This document shows positions 15,788 to 24,335 of a DNA stretch of 64,000 nt, one piece after another. The position numbers were made by a program, and so were the translations under genes. The notes beneath the pieces are model-generated. The model saw only the letters and a program-made list of their open reading frames with translations, ran no database searches and was not told the origin of the DNA. This DNA comes from Demequina pelophila (GTDB lineage: Bacteria; Actinomycetota; Actinomycetes; Actinomycetales; Demequinaceae): the NCBI RefSeq assembly GCF_000971175.1, contig NZ_BBLY01000005.1, positions 305,913-369,912 of the forward strand, written 5' to 3'. How positions within the stretch are numbered: the stretch's first letter is position 1; every line of letters starts with the position of its first letter.

Positions 15788-17254
15788 TCAGATCGACCAG
15801 GCGTGCTCGTCGTCGTCCGCGGCGGGATCCGCGCCGCCGGCGGCGGCATCCGCGCCGGACCCGGCCGCCGCATCGTTCCCGGAGACGCGCCCCAGCGCGA
15901 TGTCCGTCATCTCCTCGCGCGGGACCACCTTGACGCGCTCGCGCCCCTCGGCCTCACCCAGCGCGCGCTCGTGCGCGTCGAGGACCTCCCAGTCCTTCCA
16001 CTGCACCACGGGCACGCCGCGGTCCTTGAGGAGTCGCAGCAGGTTGTCCGGGCTGAGCTGCGCCGGCGTCGCCCGCGTGTTCGCGTAGAGCGCCGGGGCA
16101 TCCTCGACGAGGTTGGCGATGGTCTCCTGCGCATCGGACTTGGTGTGGCCGATGAGGCCCACGGGCCCGCGCTTGATCCACCCGGTGGCGTAGAAGCCGG
16201 GGACGGCCTCGCCGTCCTCGGTCACCACGCGGCCGGCCTCGTTGCGGATCACGCCGCGGTCGTGGTTGAACGGCACGCCCTCGATCTCGGTGCCCCAGTA
16301 GCCCACCGCGCGGTAGACGGCCTGGACCGGGTAGTCGATGAACTCGCCGGTGCCCTTGACGGTGCCGTCGCCCTGCAGGGCGGTGCGCTCCATGCGCACG
16401 CCGACGACCCTGCCGTCCTCGCCCAGCACCTCGTGCGGGGCCTGGAGGAAGCGCAGGTGGATGCGGCGAGAGGCGCCCGTGGGCTCCTTGAGCGTCCAGT
16501 CGGTCAGGGTCTTGACCACGAGCTTGGTCTGCTTGTTCTTCTCGGCGGCCTCCATCGAGGCCTCGTCGAAGTCGAAGTCCTCGGGGTAGACGATCACGTC
16601 CACGTCCGGGACGTGGCCCAGCTCGCGCAGCTCGAGCGGCGAGAACTTGACCTGGGCGGGGCCGCGCCGTCCGAACACGTGGACGTCCGTCACGGGCGAG
16701 CCCTTCAGCCCCTCGACCACGTTCGCGGGGACCTCGGTGGGCATGAGGTCGGGCACGTGCTTCGAGAGCACGCGGGCCACGTCGAGCGCCACGTTGCCCA
16801 CGCCGAACACCGCGACCTCCTTGGCCTCGAGCGGCCAGGTGCGCGGCACATCGGGGTGGCCGTCGTACCAGGACACGAAGTCCGCGGCACCGAACGAGCC
16901 CTCGAGGTCGATGCCCGGGATGTCGAGGTCCGCGTCGTGGAACGAGCCGGTCGCGAAGATCACGGCGTCGTAGTGCTCGCGCAGGTCCTCGAGCGTGAGG
17001 TCCGTGCCGATGTTCACGTTGGCGAGCAGGCGGATGTCCCCGCGACCCAGGACATTCGCGAGCGCGACGATGATCTGCTTGATGCGCGGGTGGTCCGGCG
17101 CGACCCCGTAGCGGACCAGGCCGAACGGCGCGGGCAGGCGCTCGATGATGTCGATCGAGGCATCAAGGTCGGACTTCGACAGGATGTCGGCGGCGTAGGT
17201 GCCCGCCGGGCCGGCGCCGATGATGGCGACGCGGAGCGGTCGTTCGGTGGTCAC
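15788..17254 (-). CDS. ferredoxin/adrenodoxin-type NADP+ reductase (FprA-like)
   Basis: The 488-aa flavoprotein has the FAD motif GAGPAG at 13-18, then APFGLVRYGVAPDHPRIK, the NADP-binding GVGNVALDVARVL and GWIKRGPVGLIGHTK. These are diagnostic of the NADPH:adrenodoxin reductase/FprA group that passes electrons between NADPH and ferredoxin. A plausible partner is the ferredoxin-dependent sulfite reductase encoded nearby. An Ala/Gly/Asp-rich tail of about 30 residues is atypical and carries a one-mismatch copy of the 10-mer motif at 15870. GAGGA lies 6 nt before the GTG. Confidence 0.92.
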   Translation of the reverse strand: MTTERPLRVAIIGAGPAGTYAADILSKSDLDASIDIIERLPAPFGLVRYGVAPDHPRIKQIIVALANVLGRGDIRLLANVNIGTDLTLEDLREHYDAVIFATGSFHDADLDIPGIDLEGSFGAADFVSWYDGHPDVPRTWPLEAKEVAVFGVGNVALDVARVLSKHVPDLMPTEVPANVVEGLKGSPVTDVHVFGRRGPAQVKFSPLELRELGHVPDVDVIVYPEDFDFDEASMEAAEKNKQTKLVVKTLTDWTLKEPTGASRRIHLRFLQAPHEVLGEDGRVVGVRMERTALQGDGTVKGTGEFIDYPVQAVYRAVGYWGTEIEGVPFNHDRGVIRNEAGRVVTEDGEAVPGFYATGWIKRGPVGLIGHTKSDAQETIANLVEDAPALYANTRATPAQLSPDNLLRLLKDRGVPVVQWKDWEVLDAHERALGEAEGRERVKVVPREEMTDIALGRVSGNDAAAGSGADAAAGGADPAADDDEHAWSI

Positions 17255-17313
17255 GGAGAGTCCTCGCGGGTCGGAGTGAGGCGCCGCCTGGTGGTCGGGC
17301 GCGGTCGCGTCCG

Positions 17314-17319
17314 ACTATA
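17314..17319 (-). promoter_or_regulatory. -10 box of the fprA-like gene
   Basis: TATAGT on the minus strand, in an unusually AT-rich patch about 60 nt before the start. Confidence 0.4.
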
Positions 17320-17350
17320 TAGACACGACGGCATGACGGAAACCCGCGGA

Positions 17351-17413
17351 CACGGGACGATGCACGGGCCCGGCGGGGCGGCGTGCCACGGGACGATGCG
17401 CGGGCCGGGCGGG
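17351..17413. repeat. direct pair of extended GGGACGATGC element
   Basis: Two near-identical 27/28-bp units with period 36 bp start CACGGGACGATGC (17351 and 17387) and continue with a CGGGCC and CGGCGGGG-like tail. They lie between two minus-strand genes. Confidence 0.85.
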
Positions 17414-17451
17414 GAGGTCCCGGCCGGGGGATCGGGCGCGCGACCCCCGCC

Positions 17452-18147
17452 TCAGTCCCGCTGGGCGGCCTCGGCCTCGGCGAGGCCGGCGTGGCCGGCC
17501 AGCCGCACGGTGGTGAGCAGGGTGAGCTCGGTGAGGTTCTCCCCCGCGGCCGCGAGCCGATCCACCAGGTCCTCGTAGAGGCGCAGCGTGCGCGGCGAGT
17601 AGGTGCCCAGCTCGCCGCGCAGGTAGGTCTCGAACGAGGTGTCCGCGACCGTGTCCTGGTCCGAGGTGAGCAGCCGCATCGCGTCGCCCAGGCGGGGGTA
17701 GCGCGAGCGGAAGTCCCGCGCCCACGCCACCTGCGCGGCGATGATCCGCTCCTGGACGGCCACGCGCGCCGTCGACAGGCGCGGCAGGTGCGACTCGATG
17801 TCGCGCGCGTACCGCTCGGGCTCCGCCGAGGCCATCATGCGCCCGTACTTCTCCGTGAGCAGGTTGCGGCCCAGCGCGTCGGCCTCGTCGAGGTCACGCG
17901 CGTACGAGTCGAGCAGCCGCTGCGGCCAGGTGAGGAACTGGCTGATGCGCATCTGGTGGAAGGTGGGCCAGTCGTCCTGGCAGTTCGCGCGCCCGCCCTC
18001 GTTCGCGACCACCTGGAACTGGCGCCACTCGTGCCGCACGATCTCCTCGGCGCGGTCGAGGCGGCGCCCGGCCGCGGCATCGTCCCGAGGCCCGTCGACG
18101 CCCGCCCCGCCGGCCGGCCGCGCCTCGAAGGGCGTCGCGGCGCTCAC
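17452..18147 (-). CDS. DUF4125 family protein
   Basis: The 231-aa, mostly helical protein contains EEIVRHEWRQFQVVANEGGRANCQDD-type sequence at about 34-59, matching DUF4125. A GTG start overlaps the stop of the upstream TPR/DUF4037 gene (GTGA), so the two are coupled. The sequence RDIESH (R115...H120) has the Rx4H spacing of HEPN RNases, but there is no other proof of that fold. An in-frame GGGACGATGC copy (18077-18086) lies in the variable N-terminus. Function unknown. Confidence 0.8.
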   Translation of the reverse strand: MSAATPFEARPAGGAGVDGPRDDAAAGRRLDRAEEIVRHEWRQFQVVANEGGRANCQDDWPTFHQMRISQFLTWPQRLLDSYARDLDEADALGRNLLTEKYGRMMASAEPERYARDIESHLPRLSTARVAVQERIIAAQVAWARDFRSRYPRLGDAMRLLTSDQDTVADTSFETYLRGELGTYSPRTLRLYEDLVDRLAAAGENLTELTLLTTVRLAGHAGLAEAEAAQRD

Positions 18148-20153
18148 TGCGCCGCCAGCCACGGGTCGGAGATGCGCGCCGCCAGCTGCGGGCGGTGGTG
18201 CTCGAGGAAGTCGGAGTCGGACTCGGTGAGGCCCTGGACGCGCAGCTCCTCGACGAAGGCCGCGCACACGCCGGCGATCGCGGCCTCGAGCCCGGCGCGC
18301 GCGGGCCCGGCGCCCTTGCCGCCCTCCCCGAAGCCGGCGCCGCCGAAGCATGCCGCGGACGCGAGCCTCAGCGCGTCCTCGAGCCCGCCGACCACACCGG
18401 GCAGCCGCGAGGCGGGCCGCGCCGCGAGCGCGCGCAGCGCCGCGAAGTGCCACTTGTAGTAGGGCAGGTAGCCCACCGAGGTGGGGCCGTTGAGCAGGAA
18501 GACGAGCGATGCGGAGGCCTGGGCGAACTCCCCCACGGCGAGCCACGCGGCGGCGCCGTCGCCCCGGTCGAGCATGCGCGGCACGTTGTACTGGCCGGCC
18601 TGCGCCACCATCCCCAGGCGGCGCGAGACGAGCGCGAGGCGCACGTCCTGCGGCATGCGCTGGAAGCCCCCGCGGGCCTTGCCGAAGGCGCCCAGCGGGT
18701 CCGCGAACACGCGCCCGTTGGTCGCGGCGGCGAGCGTGGCCTCGTCGAGGAGGAGCCACTCGTGCGCCGTCGTGGGCGCCTGGGGCCGGCCGGTCAGCGA
18801 CGTGAAGAACTCGCCCACCTCGAACACGCCCACCCGACGACCCTCGCCGCGCGCCCGCGTGGTCTCGAGGCGCGCGGGGAAGCCCAGGAACTCGCGGGGC
18901 AGGGCCTCGTAGTCGGCCTGGAGACGGTCGCCGATCTGGGCGTGGTCCGCGGCCGTGAGCCACAGGCAGAAGCCCGGCCCGAAGTCGTGGTCGCGCGACG
19001 CCGCGTCGTCGAAGCCGTAGCAGTCCGAGCCGTGCCCCACGAGCCCCGCCGCGATGCGCCCGCGGTACTCGGGGTAGCGCTCCTCGAGCATCGGCCGACC
19101 GTGCTCCTCCCAGTAGCGGCGCGCGAGCTCGAGGCCGGAGATGTCGGGAAGGGCTGCCTGGTCGAAGGGTTTGACGGGGTCCGGGCGGGCGGGCGTGACG
19201 GGGGACGATGCGGCGGGCCGGGACGGCGCGGACGCCGCCCGGGCGGCGGCGGAGTCGGGAGCCGGGGCGGCGGGGTCGGGAGCCGGGGCGGCGGTCGGGC
19301 GGGCGTCTGTCCCGCCAGCGGCCTCGCGCGCCTGGGCGAGGTTCTCCGCCGTGACCCGGTACGCATCCGTGTCCTCGCCGTAGCACTCGGCGATGATGCC
19401 GAGCGCGTCCTCGTACAGGGCGGCGGCGTCCGCGGGGCGCCCCATGCGGAAGCTCGCCTCGGCCTGGCCCGCGAGCGCGGCGGCGAAGTGCGGGTCCCGT
19501 TCGTGGCCGCCGCGGCGGCAGATCTCGATCGAGCGGGCGGCGTGCTCGCCGGCGCGGTCCTGCTCGCCGCGCGAGTACTCGACGAGGGCCAGATTGGTCA
19601 GCGTGGTGGCCACGTCGAGGTCCCCGCCCGGATCGACGGAGGTGGCCTCGAGGATCGCGAGCGCCGCCTCGAGCTCCGCGGCCGCCTCGTCGAGCGCGCC
19701 GGTCTCGGAATGGAGGATCGACAGGTTGTTGTGCAGGGCTGCGAGCCGGCGGTCGGTCGCGCCCATCGTCGCGCGGGAGGCCTCGAGCGCGTCGCGGTAG
19801 ACGCCCTTCGCCTCGTCGTGCAGGCCCGCGGCGCGCAGCGCCGTCGCCGCGTTGATGAGCGTCGTGGCGTACGCCTCCGAGCCGGCGAGGCCCAGCGCAT
19901 CGGCGAGGGCGAGAGCGTCCCGCGCGGCGGACACCGCCTCGTCGTGCCGGCTGACCGAGCGCCAGAATCCCATCATCTCGTTGAGGATCGTGAGGCGCGC
20001 ACCCAGGTCGCCCAGGCCCTCCGCGTGGGCGAGCGCGGCCCGCAGGTGGCGCTCGGCGGCGTCGGGCCCGCGGCGTCCGGCGAAGATCGCGTCGAGCTCG
20101 CGCAGGAACGCGTCGAGGTCGAATCGGGCGGCTCCACCTGCGGGAACGGTCAT
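18144..20153 (-). CDS. TPR - DUF4037 (nucleotidyltransferase-like) protein
   Basis: The 669-aa protein has an N-terminal array of tetratricopeptide-like helices (about 1-280), an Ala/Pro/Asp linker (about 280-335), and a DUF4037 domain. That domain shows a nucleotidyltransferase-type pattern: GSD at 375-377, then DHD at 388-390 (GS...DxD). The C-terminal part is helical. Coupled downstream is the DUF4125 protein; the two families recur together in actinobacteria by my recollection. The linker encodes an exact GGGACGATGC (19202-19211). Whether it transfers nucleotides is inference. Confidence 0.8.
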   Translation of the reverse strand: MTVPAGGAARFDLDAFLRELDAIFAGRRGPDAAERHLRAALAHAEGLGDLGARLTILNEMMGFWRSVSRHDEAVSAARDALALADALGLAGSEAYATTLINAATALRAAGLHDEAKGVYRDALEASRATMGATDRRLAALHNNLSILHSETGALDEAAAELEAALAILEATSVDPGGDLDVATTLTNLALVEYSRGEQDRAGEHAARSIEICRRGGHERDPHFAAALAGQAEASFRMGRPADAAALYEDALGIIAECYGEDTDAYRVTAENLAQAREAAGGTDARPTAAPAPDPAAPAPDSAAARAASAPSRPAASSPVTPARPDPVKPFDQAALPDISGLELARRYWEEHGRPMLEERYPEYRGRIAAGLVGHGSDCYGFDDAASRDHDFGPGFCLWLTAADHAQIGDRLQADYEALPREFLGFPARLETTRARGEGRRVGVFEVGEFFTSLTGRPQAPTTAHEWLLLDEATLAAATNGRVFADPLGAFGKARGGFQRMPQDVRLALVSRRLGMVAQAGQYNVPRMLDRGDGAAAWLAVGEFAQASASLVFLLNGPTSVGYLPYYKWHFAALRALAARPASRLPGVVGGLEDALRLASAACFGGAGFGEGGKGAGPARAGLEAAIAGVCAAFVEELRVQGLTESDSDFLEHHRPQLAARISDPWLAAQ

Positions 20154-20342
20154 CGGGAGAACTCAGCCCCTTCGTCGGGCGGCGGATGGCGGGGACGGCG
20201 CCGCGCTTCGAGTCTAGGGGCGCGCACGGACATTGCGGACAGGTGTCCACCGGGTGCATTTGCTGTGAATGTCCGGTGAAAAGTGTGTATAGGGGCCCAA
20301 GTCCCTTCTCAAACCTGACATAACGATGCAACCCTAGGGGGT

Positions 20343-21464
20343 ATGACCTTCGTTGAGCCGCGACCGTCCACGCGCTCCCTCCCCACCGCGAAGCCGGCCG
20401 TCGCCACGCGCGCGGTCGTGCGCGACCTCGCGTCGACCCCCCTCGTCGGGACCCCGGGGACCGGCGCCGCCGGCCCCGTCCTGCTGCCCGGCCTCGACTA
20501 CCTGGCAGACCTGATCGGCCGCGTGCGCCGCGCGCGCCGCCGCGTCCGCCTCACCACGCTCACGCTCGCCGACGGCGCGCTCACCGGTGCGCTCATCGAC
20601 GCCCTGGTCGAGGCCGCCCACCGCGGCGTCGACGTGTGCGTCCAGGCGGACACGTTCACCTACCGCGACTCGGCGACCACCGTGCTCCCGCGCCAGGTCC
20701 CCACGCGCTCGCGCCGCGCCGCCGCCGCGCTGGCCGCCCGCATCCGCGAGGCGGGCGGCACCTTCACGTGGCTGGGCACCGAGCGCGGCCTGCTGTTCAA
20801 GGGCCGCACCCACACCAAGCTCACCGTGGTGGACGACGCGGTGTACGCGTTCGGCGGCGTCAACCTCGACGACAAGGGCGTCACCAACGTCGACTTCATG
20901 CTCCGCTTCGAGGACGCGGCGATGGCCGATGCGCTGGCGGACGTGCATGGCGGCATCCGCGACGTCAACGTGGCGCCCCGGCCCGCATCGTTCTCCCTGG
21001 ACCACCACCACGGCGAGGTGCTGGTCGACGAGGGCGCGAAGGGCGACTCGATCATCTACGACCGGGCGCTCGAGGTCGTGAGCGAGGCCGAGGAGGTCAC
21101 GCTGGTCTCGCAGTACTGCCCCACCGGCGAACTGGGCCGCGCCATCAAGGCCCGCGAGCACCGGATCTACTTCAACCGCCCGGAGCACGCGTCGCCGTTC
21201 AACCGGATCCTCATCGCCTCCTCGATGATGACCACCGGCACCCAGACCTCGTACACCCACAGCGACTACCTGCACGCCAAGGTGATCATCGCGCGCATGC
21301 CCGACGGCACCCGCGCCGCGATCACCGGCTCGCACAACTTCGTGTGGCGCGGGGTCGAGTACGGCACGCGCGAGATCGCGCTGCTCACCCGCCACGAGCC
21401 CAGCATCGACGCGATCGAGACCTTCGTGAACGCCGAGGTCCACGCGCGCGGCGCGGAGGACTGA
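20343..21464 (+). CDS. phospholipase D-like (cardiolipin synthase-type) protein
   Basis: The 373-aa protein has two PLD half-domains. The first HKD motif is intact: H157, K159, D164 in HTKLTVVDD. The second reads HAKVIIARMPDG, with H311 and K313 but the acidic residue displaced by three positions, followed by the usual GSHNF. No membrane segment or signal peptide is visible, so a soluble phosphodiesterase/transferase or DNA-acting PLD is as likely as a cardiolipin synthase. It is divergent from the TPR gene across a ~190-bp gap containing an AT-richer patch (20281-20330). Confidence 0.85.
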   Translation: MTFVEPRPSTRSLPTAKPAVATRAVVRDLASTPLVGTPGTGAAGPVLLPGLDYLADLIGRVRRARRRVRLTTLTLADGALTGALIDALVEAAHRGVDVCVQADTFTYRDSATTVLPRQVPTRSRRAAAALAARIREAGGTFTWLGTERGLLFKGRTHTKLTVVDDAVYAFGGVNLDDKGVTNVDFMLRFEDAAMADALADVHGGIRDVNVAPRPASFSLDHHHGEVLVDEGAKGDSIIYDRALEVVSEAEEVTLVSQYCPTGELGRAIKAREHRIYFNRPEHASPFNRILIASSMMTTGTQTSYTHSDYLHAKVIIARMPDGTRAAITGSHNFVWRGVEYGTREIALLTRHEPSIDAIETFVNAEVHARGAED

Positions 21465-21496
21465 CACCCCGCCCCCACACACCCCCGGGGGCATAT

Positions 21497-21535
21497 CCCC
21501 TGGTAGGCGGGCCGCACATCGTCCCCTGCCAGGGG
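21497..21535 (+). terminator. terminator after the PLD-like gene
   Basis: CCCCTGGTAGG (21497-21507) pairs with CCTGCCAGGGG (21525-21535) with one mismatch. Confidence 0.6.
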
Positions 21536-21570
21536 TTCCCAAGCGCGCACCGGTGTGCCATCATCGCCGC

Positions 21571-21639
21571 ATGGCAACCGTGACCAACGTCCCGACTCTC
21601 GTCGGCGCGCGTCGCTGTGCCATGTGTCCGCAGGCCTGA
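21571..21639 (+). CDS. cysteine-containing leader peptide of the sulfur operon
   Basis: A 22-codon ORF begins MATVTNVPTL and ends RRCAMCPQA, with two Cys codons within four positions just before the stop. Both are TGT, whereas the neighbouring sulfur genes mostly use TGC. Position (102 nt ahead of sulfite reductase) and composition suggest a cysteine-responsive attenuator, like the cysteine-rich leader ORFs known upstream of sulfur genes in other actinobacteria. A CATCAT box 6 nt ahead of the ATG would make it leaderless. Confidence 0.7.
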   Translation: MATVTNVPTLVGARRCAMCPQA

Positions 21640-21670
21640 GCCGCCCACGGATCCCCTTCCCGCATCCTGG

Positions 21671-21689
21671 GCGCTCGGCCACCGAGCGC
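21671..21689 (+). promoter_or_regulatory. candidate attenuator hairpin
   Basis: GCGCTCGG and CCGAGCGC form a perfect 8-bp stem with a 3-nt loop, 31 nt past the leader stop. A competing partner GCGCTCGAG follows at about 21709. Attenuation is inferred. Confidence 0.5.
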
Positions 21690-21741
21690 ACACGCCTGCG
21701 CGCTCGAGGGCCGCGGCGCCCGCCGACTTCCAGGAGCACCG

Positions 21742-23517
21742 GTGAGCCCCGACACCACCACCCCGGCGCCGACGAGCACCCCCTCCGAGGCCGACGAGCG
21801 CCGCCGCCAGCGCGAGGAGGCGCGCCTCATCCGCACCCGCGAGGCCGCCGCGCGCCGCGGCACCGCGGCCAAGGACGGCCAGTGGGCGTCGGGCGACCGC
21901 ACGCCGCTGAACCCCAATGAGGAGTTCAAGGCCACGTCCGACCCCCTCGCGGTGCGCCACCGCATCGAGACCATGTACGCGCGGTGGGGGTTCTGGTCCA
22001 TCCCGCCCACGGACCTGCGCGGCCGCTTCCGCTGGTGGGGGCTGTACACGCAGCGCCGGCCCGGGATCGACGGCGGGCGCACCGCGTCGCTCGAGCCCCA
22101 CCAGCTGGACGACGAGTACTTCATGCTGCGGGTGCGCTCGGACGGCGGCCAGCTCACGGTCGCGCAGGCGCGCGCCATCGCGGGGATCTCCCAGGAGTTC
22201 GGGCGGGACACCGCCGACGTCTCCGACCGCCAGAACATCCAGCTGCACTGGATCCGGGTCGAGGACGTGCCGGAGATCTTCCGCCGCGTCGAGGAGGTCG
22301 GACTGTTCACCACAGAGGCGTGCGGCGACTCGCCCCGCGTGATCCTGGGCTCGCCGCTGGCGGGCGTCGCGAAGGACGAGCTCATCGATCCCACGCCGCA
22401 GATCCAGGCGATCATCGACCGCGGGATCGGGAACCCGGAGTTCTCGAACCTGCCGCGCAAGTTCAAGTCCGCGATCTCGGGGATGCGGATCCCGGACATC
22501 GTCCACGAGGTGCAGGACATCGCGTTCGTCGCGGTCGAGCACCCCGAGCTGGGCGTGGGCTACGACCTGTGGGTGGGCGGCGGGCTGTCCATCAACCCGC
22601 ACCTGGGCGTGCGGCTGGGAGCGTTCGTCGAGCCGGATCGCGTCGCCGACGTGTGGGCCGGCGTGATCGGCATCTTCCGCGACCACGGCTACCGCCGGCT
22701 GCGCACCCGCGCGCGGCTGAAGTTCCTGGTCAAGGCCTGGGGAGCGGAGAAGTTCCGCCAGGTGCTGCAGGACGACTACCTGGGCTGGGAGCTGCCCGAC
22801 GGCCCCGGGCCCGCGGTGCCGGCGCCCGGGGACCGCGGCGACCACGTGGGCATCCACGAGCAGCGCGACGGCCGCTACTACGTGGGCGCCGCCCCCGTGG
22901 CGGGGCGCATCTCCGGCACCAAGCTCGCGGCCATCGCGGACCTTGCCGAGGCCGCGGGCTCGGACCGGATCCGGCTCACGCCGCTGCAGAAGATCGTGGT
23001 GCTCGACGTGCCGGAGGAGCGGGTGAACGACGTGGTCAACGGGCTGCGCGCGCTCGAGCTCGAGGCCGCGCCCGGCGAGTTCCACCGCAACGTCATGGCC
23101 TGCACCGGCATCGAGTACTGCAAGCTCGCGATCGTCGAGACCAAGGCCACGGCGCGCGAGGTGGTCAAGGAGCTCGACGCCGCGTTCCCCGGCCTCGACT
23201 CCCCCATCTCCGTGCACGTCAACGGCTGCCCCAACTCGTGCGCCCGCATCCAGGTCGCGGACATCGGCTTCAAGGGCCAGCTGGTGCTGGACGACGAGAC
23301 CGGCGAGCAGGTGCCGGGCTTCCAGGTGCACCTGGGCGGGCGGCTGGGGCGCGGCGAGGACAACGACTTCGGCCGCAAGCTCCGCGGCCACAAGGTCAAG
23401 GCCGACGGCATGCCCGCCTACGTCTCGCGCGTCACCCGCCACTACCTCGAGACGCGCACGGCCGGCGAGACCTTCGCCGACTGGGCGTTCCGCGCCGACG
23501 AGGAGCAGTTGCGATGA
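21742..23517 (+). CDS. ferredoxin-dependent sulfite reductase (siroheme, 4Fe-4S)
   Basis: The 591-aa enzyme reduces sulfite to sulfide with six electrons from ferredoxin. The cluster/siroheme cysteines are C454 and C460 (CTGIEYC) and C496 and C500 (CPNSC). The two ferrodoxin-like repeats are recognisable, including QNIQLHWIRVEDVP in the first half and RLTPLQKIVVLDVP in the second. Its place ahead of cysH/cysD/cysN marks it as sulfite rather than nitrite reductase. The GTG start follows CCAGGAGCACCG. Its stop overlaps the cysH start (ATGA). Confidence 0.95.
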   Translation: MSPDTTTPAPTSTPSEADERRRQREEARLIRTREAAARRGTAAKDGQWASGDRTPLNPNEEFKATSDPLAVRHRIETMYARWGFWSIPPTDLRGRFRWWGLYTQRRPGIDGGRTASLEPHQLDDEYFMLRVRSDGGQLTVAQARAIAGISQEFGRDTADVSDRQNIQLHWIRVEDVPEIFRRVEEVGLFTTEACGDSPRVILGSPLAGVAKDELIDPTPQIQAIIDRGIGNPEFSNLPRKFKSAISGMRIPDIVHEVQDIAFVAVEHPELGVGYDLWVGGGLSINPHLGVRLGAFVEPDRVADVWAGVIGIFRDHGYRRLRTRARLKFLVKAWGAEKFRQVLQDDYLGWELPDGPGPAVPAPGDRGDHVGIHEQRDGRYYVGAAPVAGRISGTKLAAIADLAEAAGSDRIRLTPLQKIVVLDVPEERVNDVVNGLRALELEAAPGEFHRNVMACTGIEYCKLAIVETKATAREVVKELDAAFPGLDSPISVHVNGCPNSCARIQVADIGFKGQLVLDDETGEQVPGFQVHLGGRLGRGEDNDFGRKLRGHKVKADGMPAYVSRVTRHYLETRTAGETFADWAFRADEEQLR

Positions 23518-24230
23518 CAACCCCGCTCACCCTGCTCAACCCCGCGTCCTGGGACGCGTCCACGTGCGCGGAGGTGGACGCCCGGCTGACCAGCGCGTCC
23601 GCGGAGCACATCGCGGACTGGGCGGTCGCGACCTTCGGGTCGCGGCTCGCGGTCGCCGGGTCGATGCAGGACACGGTGCTGCCCCACCTGCTCGGGACCC
23701 GGCTTCCCGGCGTGGACGTGCTCTTCCTCGACACGGGCTATCACTTCCCCGAGACCCTCGCGACGCGCGACGAGGCCGCGCGCGCGTTCGAGATCACCGT
23801 GGTGAACGTGACGCCGACGACCACCGTGGCGGAGCAGGACGCGGCCCTGGGCCGCGACCTGTTCGCCCGCGACCCGGGCCTGTGCTGCCGGCTGCGCAAG
23901 ATGGAGCCGCTCGCCCGGGCCCTGTCCGGCTACGACGCGTGGATCACCGGCGCGCGCCGGGTCGATGCCGCGACCCGGTCCGAGCTGCCGGTGGTGAGCT
24001 GGGACGAGCGCCACGGCCTGGTGAAGATCAACCCCCTGGCGCTGTGGGACGACGCGGCGGTCGAGTCCTACCAGGAGCGTCACGGGCTGCCCCGCAATCC
24101 CCTGGTCGCGCAGGGCTACCCGTCGATCGGCTGCGCGCCCTGCACCCGCGCGGTCGCGCCCGGCGAGGACCCCCGCGCGGGGCGCTGGTCCGGCCAGGAC
24201 AAGACCGAGTGCGGCATCCATGTCACCTGA
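23514..24230 (+). CDS. cysH: adenylyl-sulfate (APS) reductase
   Basis: The 238-aa product reduces APS to sulfite. It has FLDTGYHFPET (sulfonucleotide-binding), the 4Fe-4S ligands C124-C125 and C207/C210, and the catalytic cysteine C233 in ECGIH. The CC...CxxC pattern separates APS reductases from PAPS reductases and fits the absence of a cysC kinase gene here. Its start is coupled to the sulfite reductase stop. Confidence 0.95.
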   Translation: MTTPLTLLNPASWDASTCAEVDARLTSASAEHIADWAVATFGSRLAVAGSMQDTVLPHLLGTRLPGVDVLFLDTGYHFPETLATRDEAARAFEITVVNVTPTTTVAEQDAALGRDLFARDPGLCCRLRKMEPLARALSGYDAWITGARRVDAATRSELPVVSWDERHGLVKINPLALWDDAAVESYQERHGLPRNPLVAQGYPSIGCAPCTRAVAPGEDPRAGRWSGQDKTECGIHVT

Positions 24231-24236
24231 ACCCGT

Positions 24237-24320
24237 GCATCGTCCCCCGGCACCCGGCCGTCCGCACCCGACCCCGTCCCCCGTGCTCCCCAGAACGGCA
24301 CCCGGCCATCGCATCGTCCC
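24237..24320. repeat. direct pair of GCATCGTCCC motifs before cysD
   Basis: Exact copies at 24237-24246 and 24311-24320 flank a C-rich spacer with CACCCGGCC sequences. These fill the only real gap inside the sulfur operon. Confidence 0.8.
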
Positions 24321-24335
24321 CACCAGCGAGGAACC

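Noticed and set aside
15788..17254. Glutamate synthase small subunit-like assignment for the FAD/NADP reductase
   Set aside because: The GLVRYGVAPDHPRIK and GWIKRGPVGLIGHTK stretches match the adrenodoxin reductase/FprA group, and the N-terminal cysteine cluster of GltD is absent.
21742..23517. Nitrite reductase rather than sulfite reductase
   Set aside because: The fold is shared, but the operon context (cysH, cysD, cysN and cysteine leader) supports sulfite.
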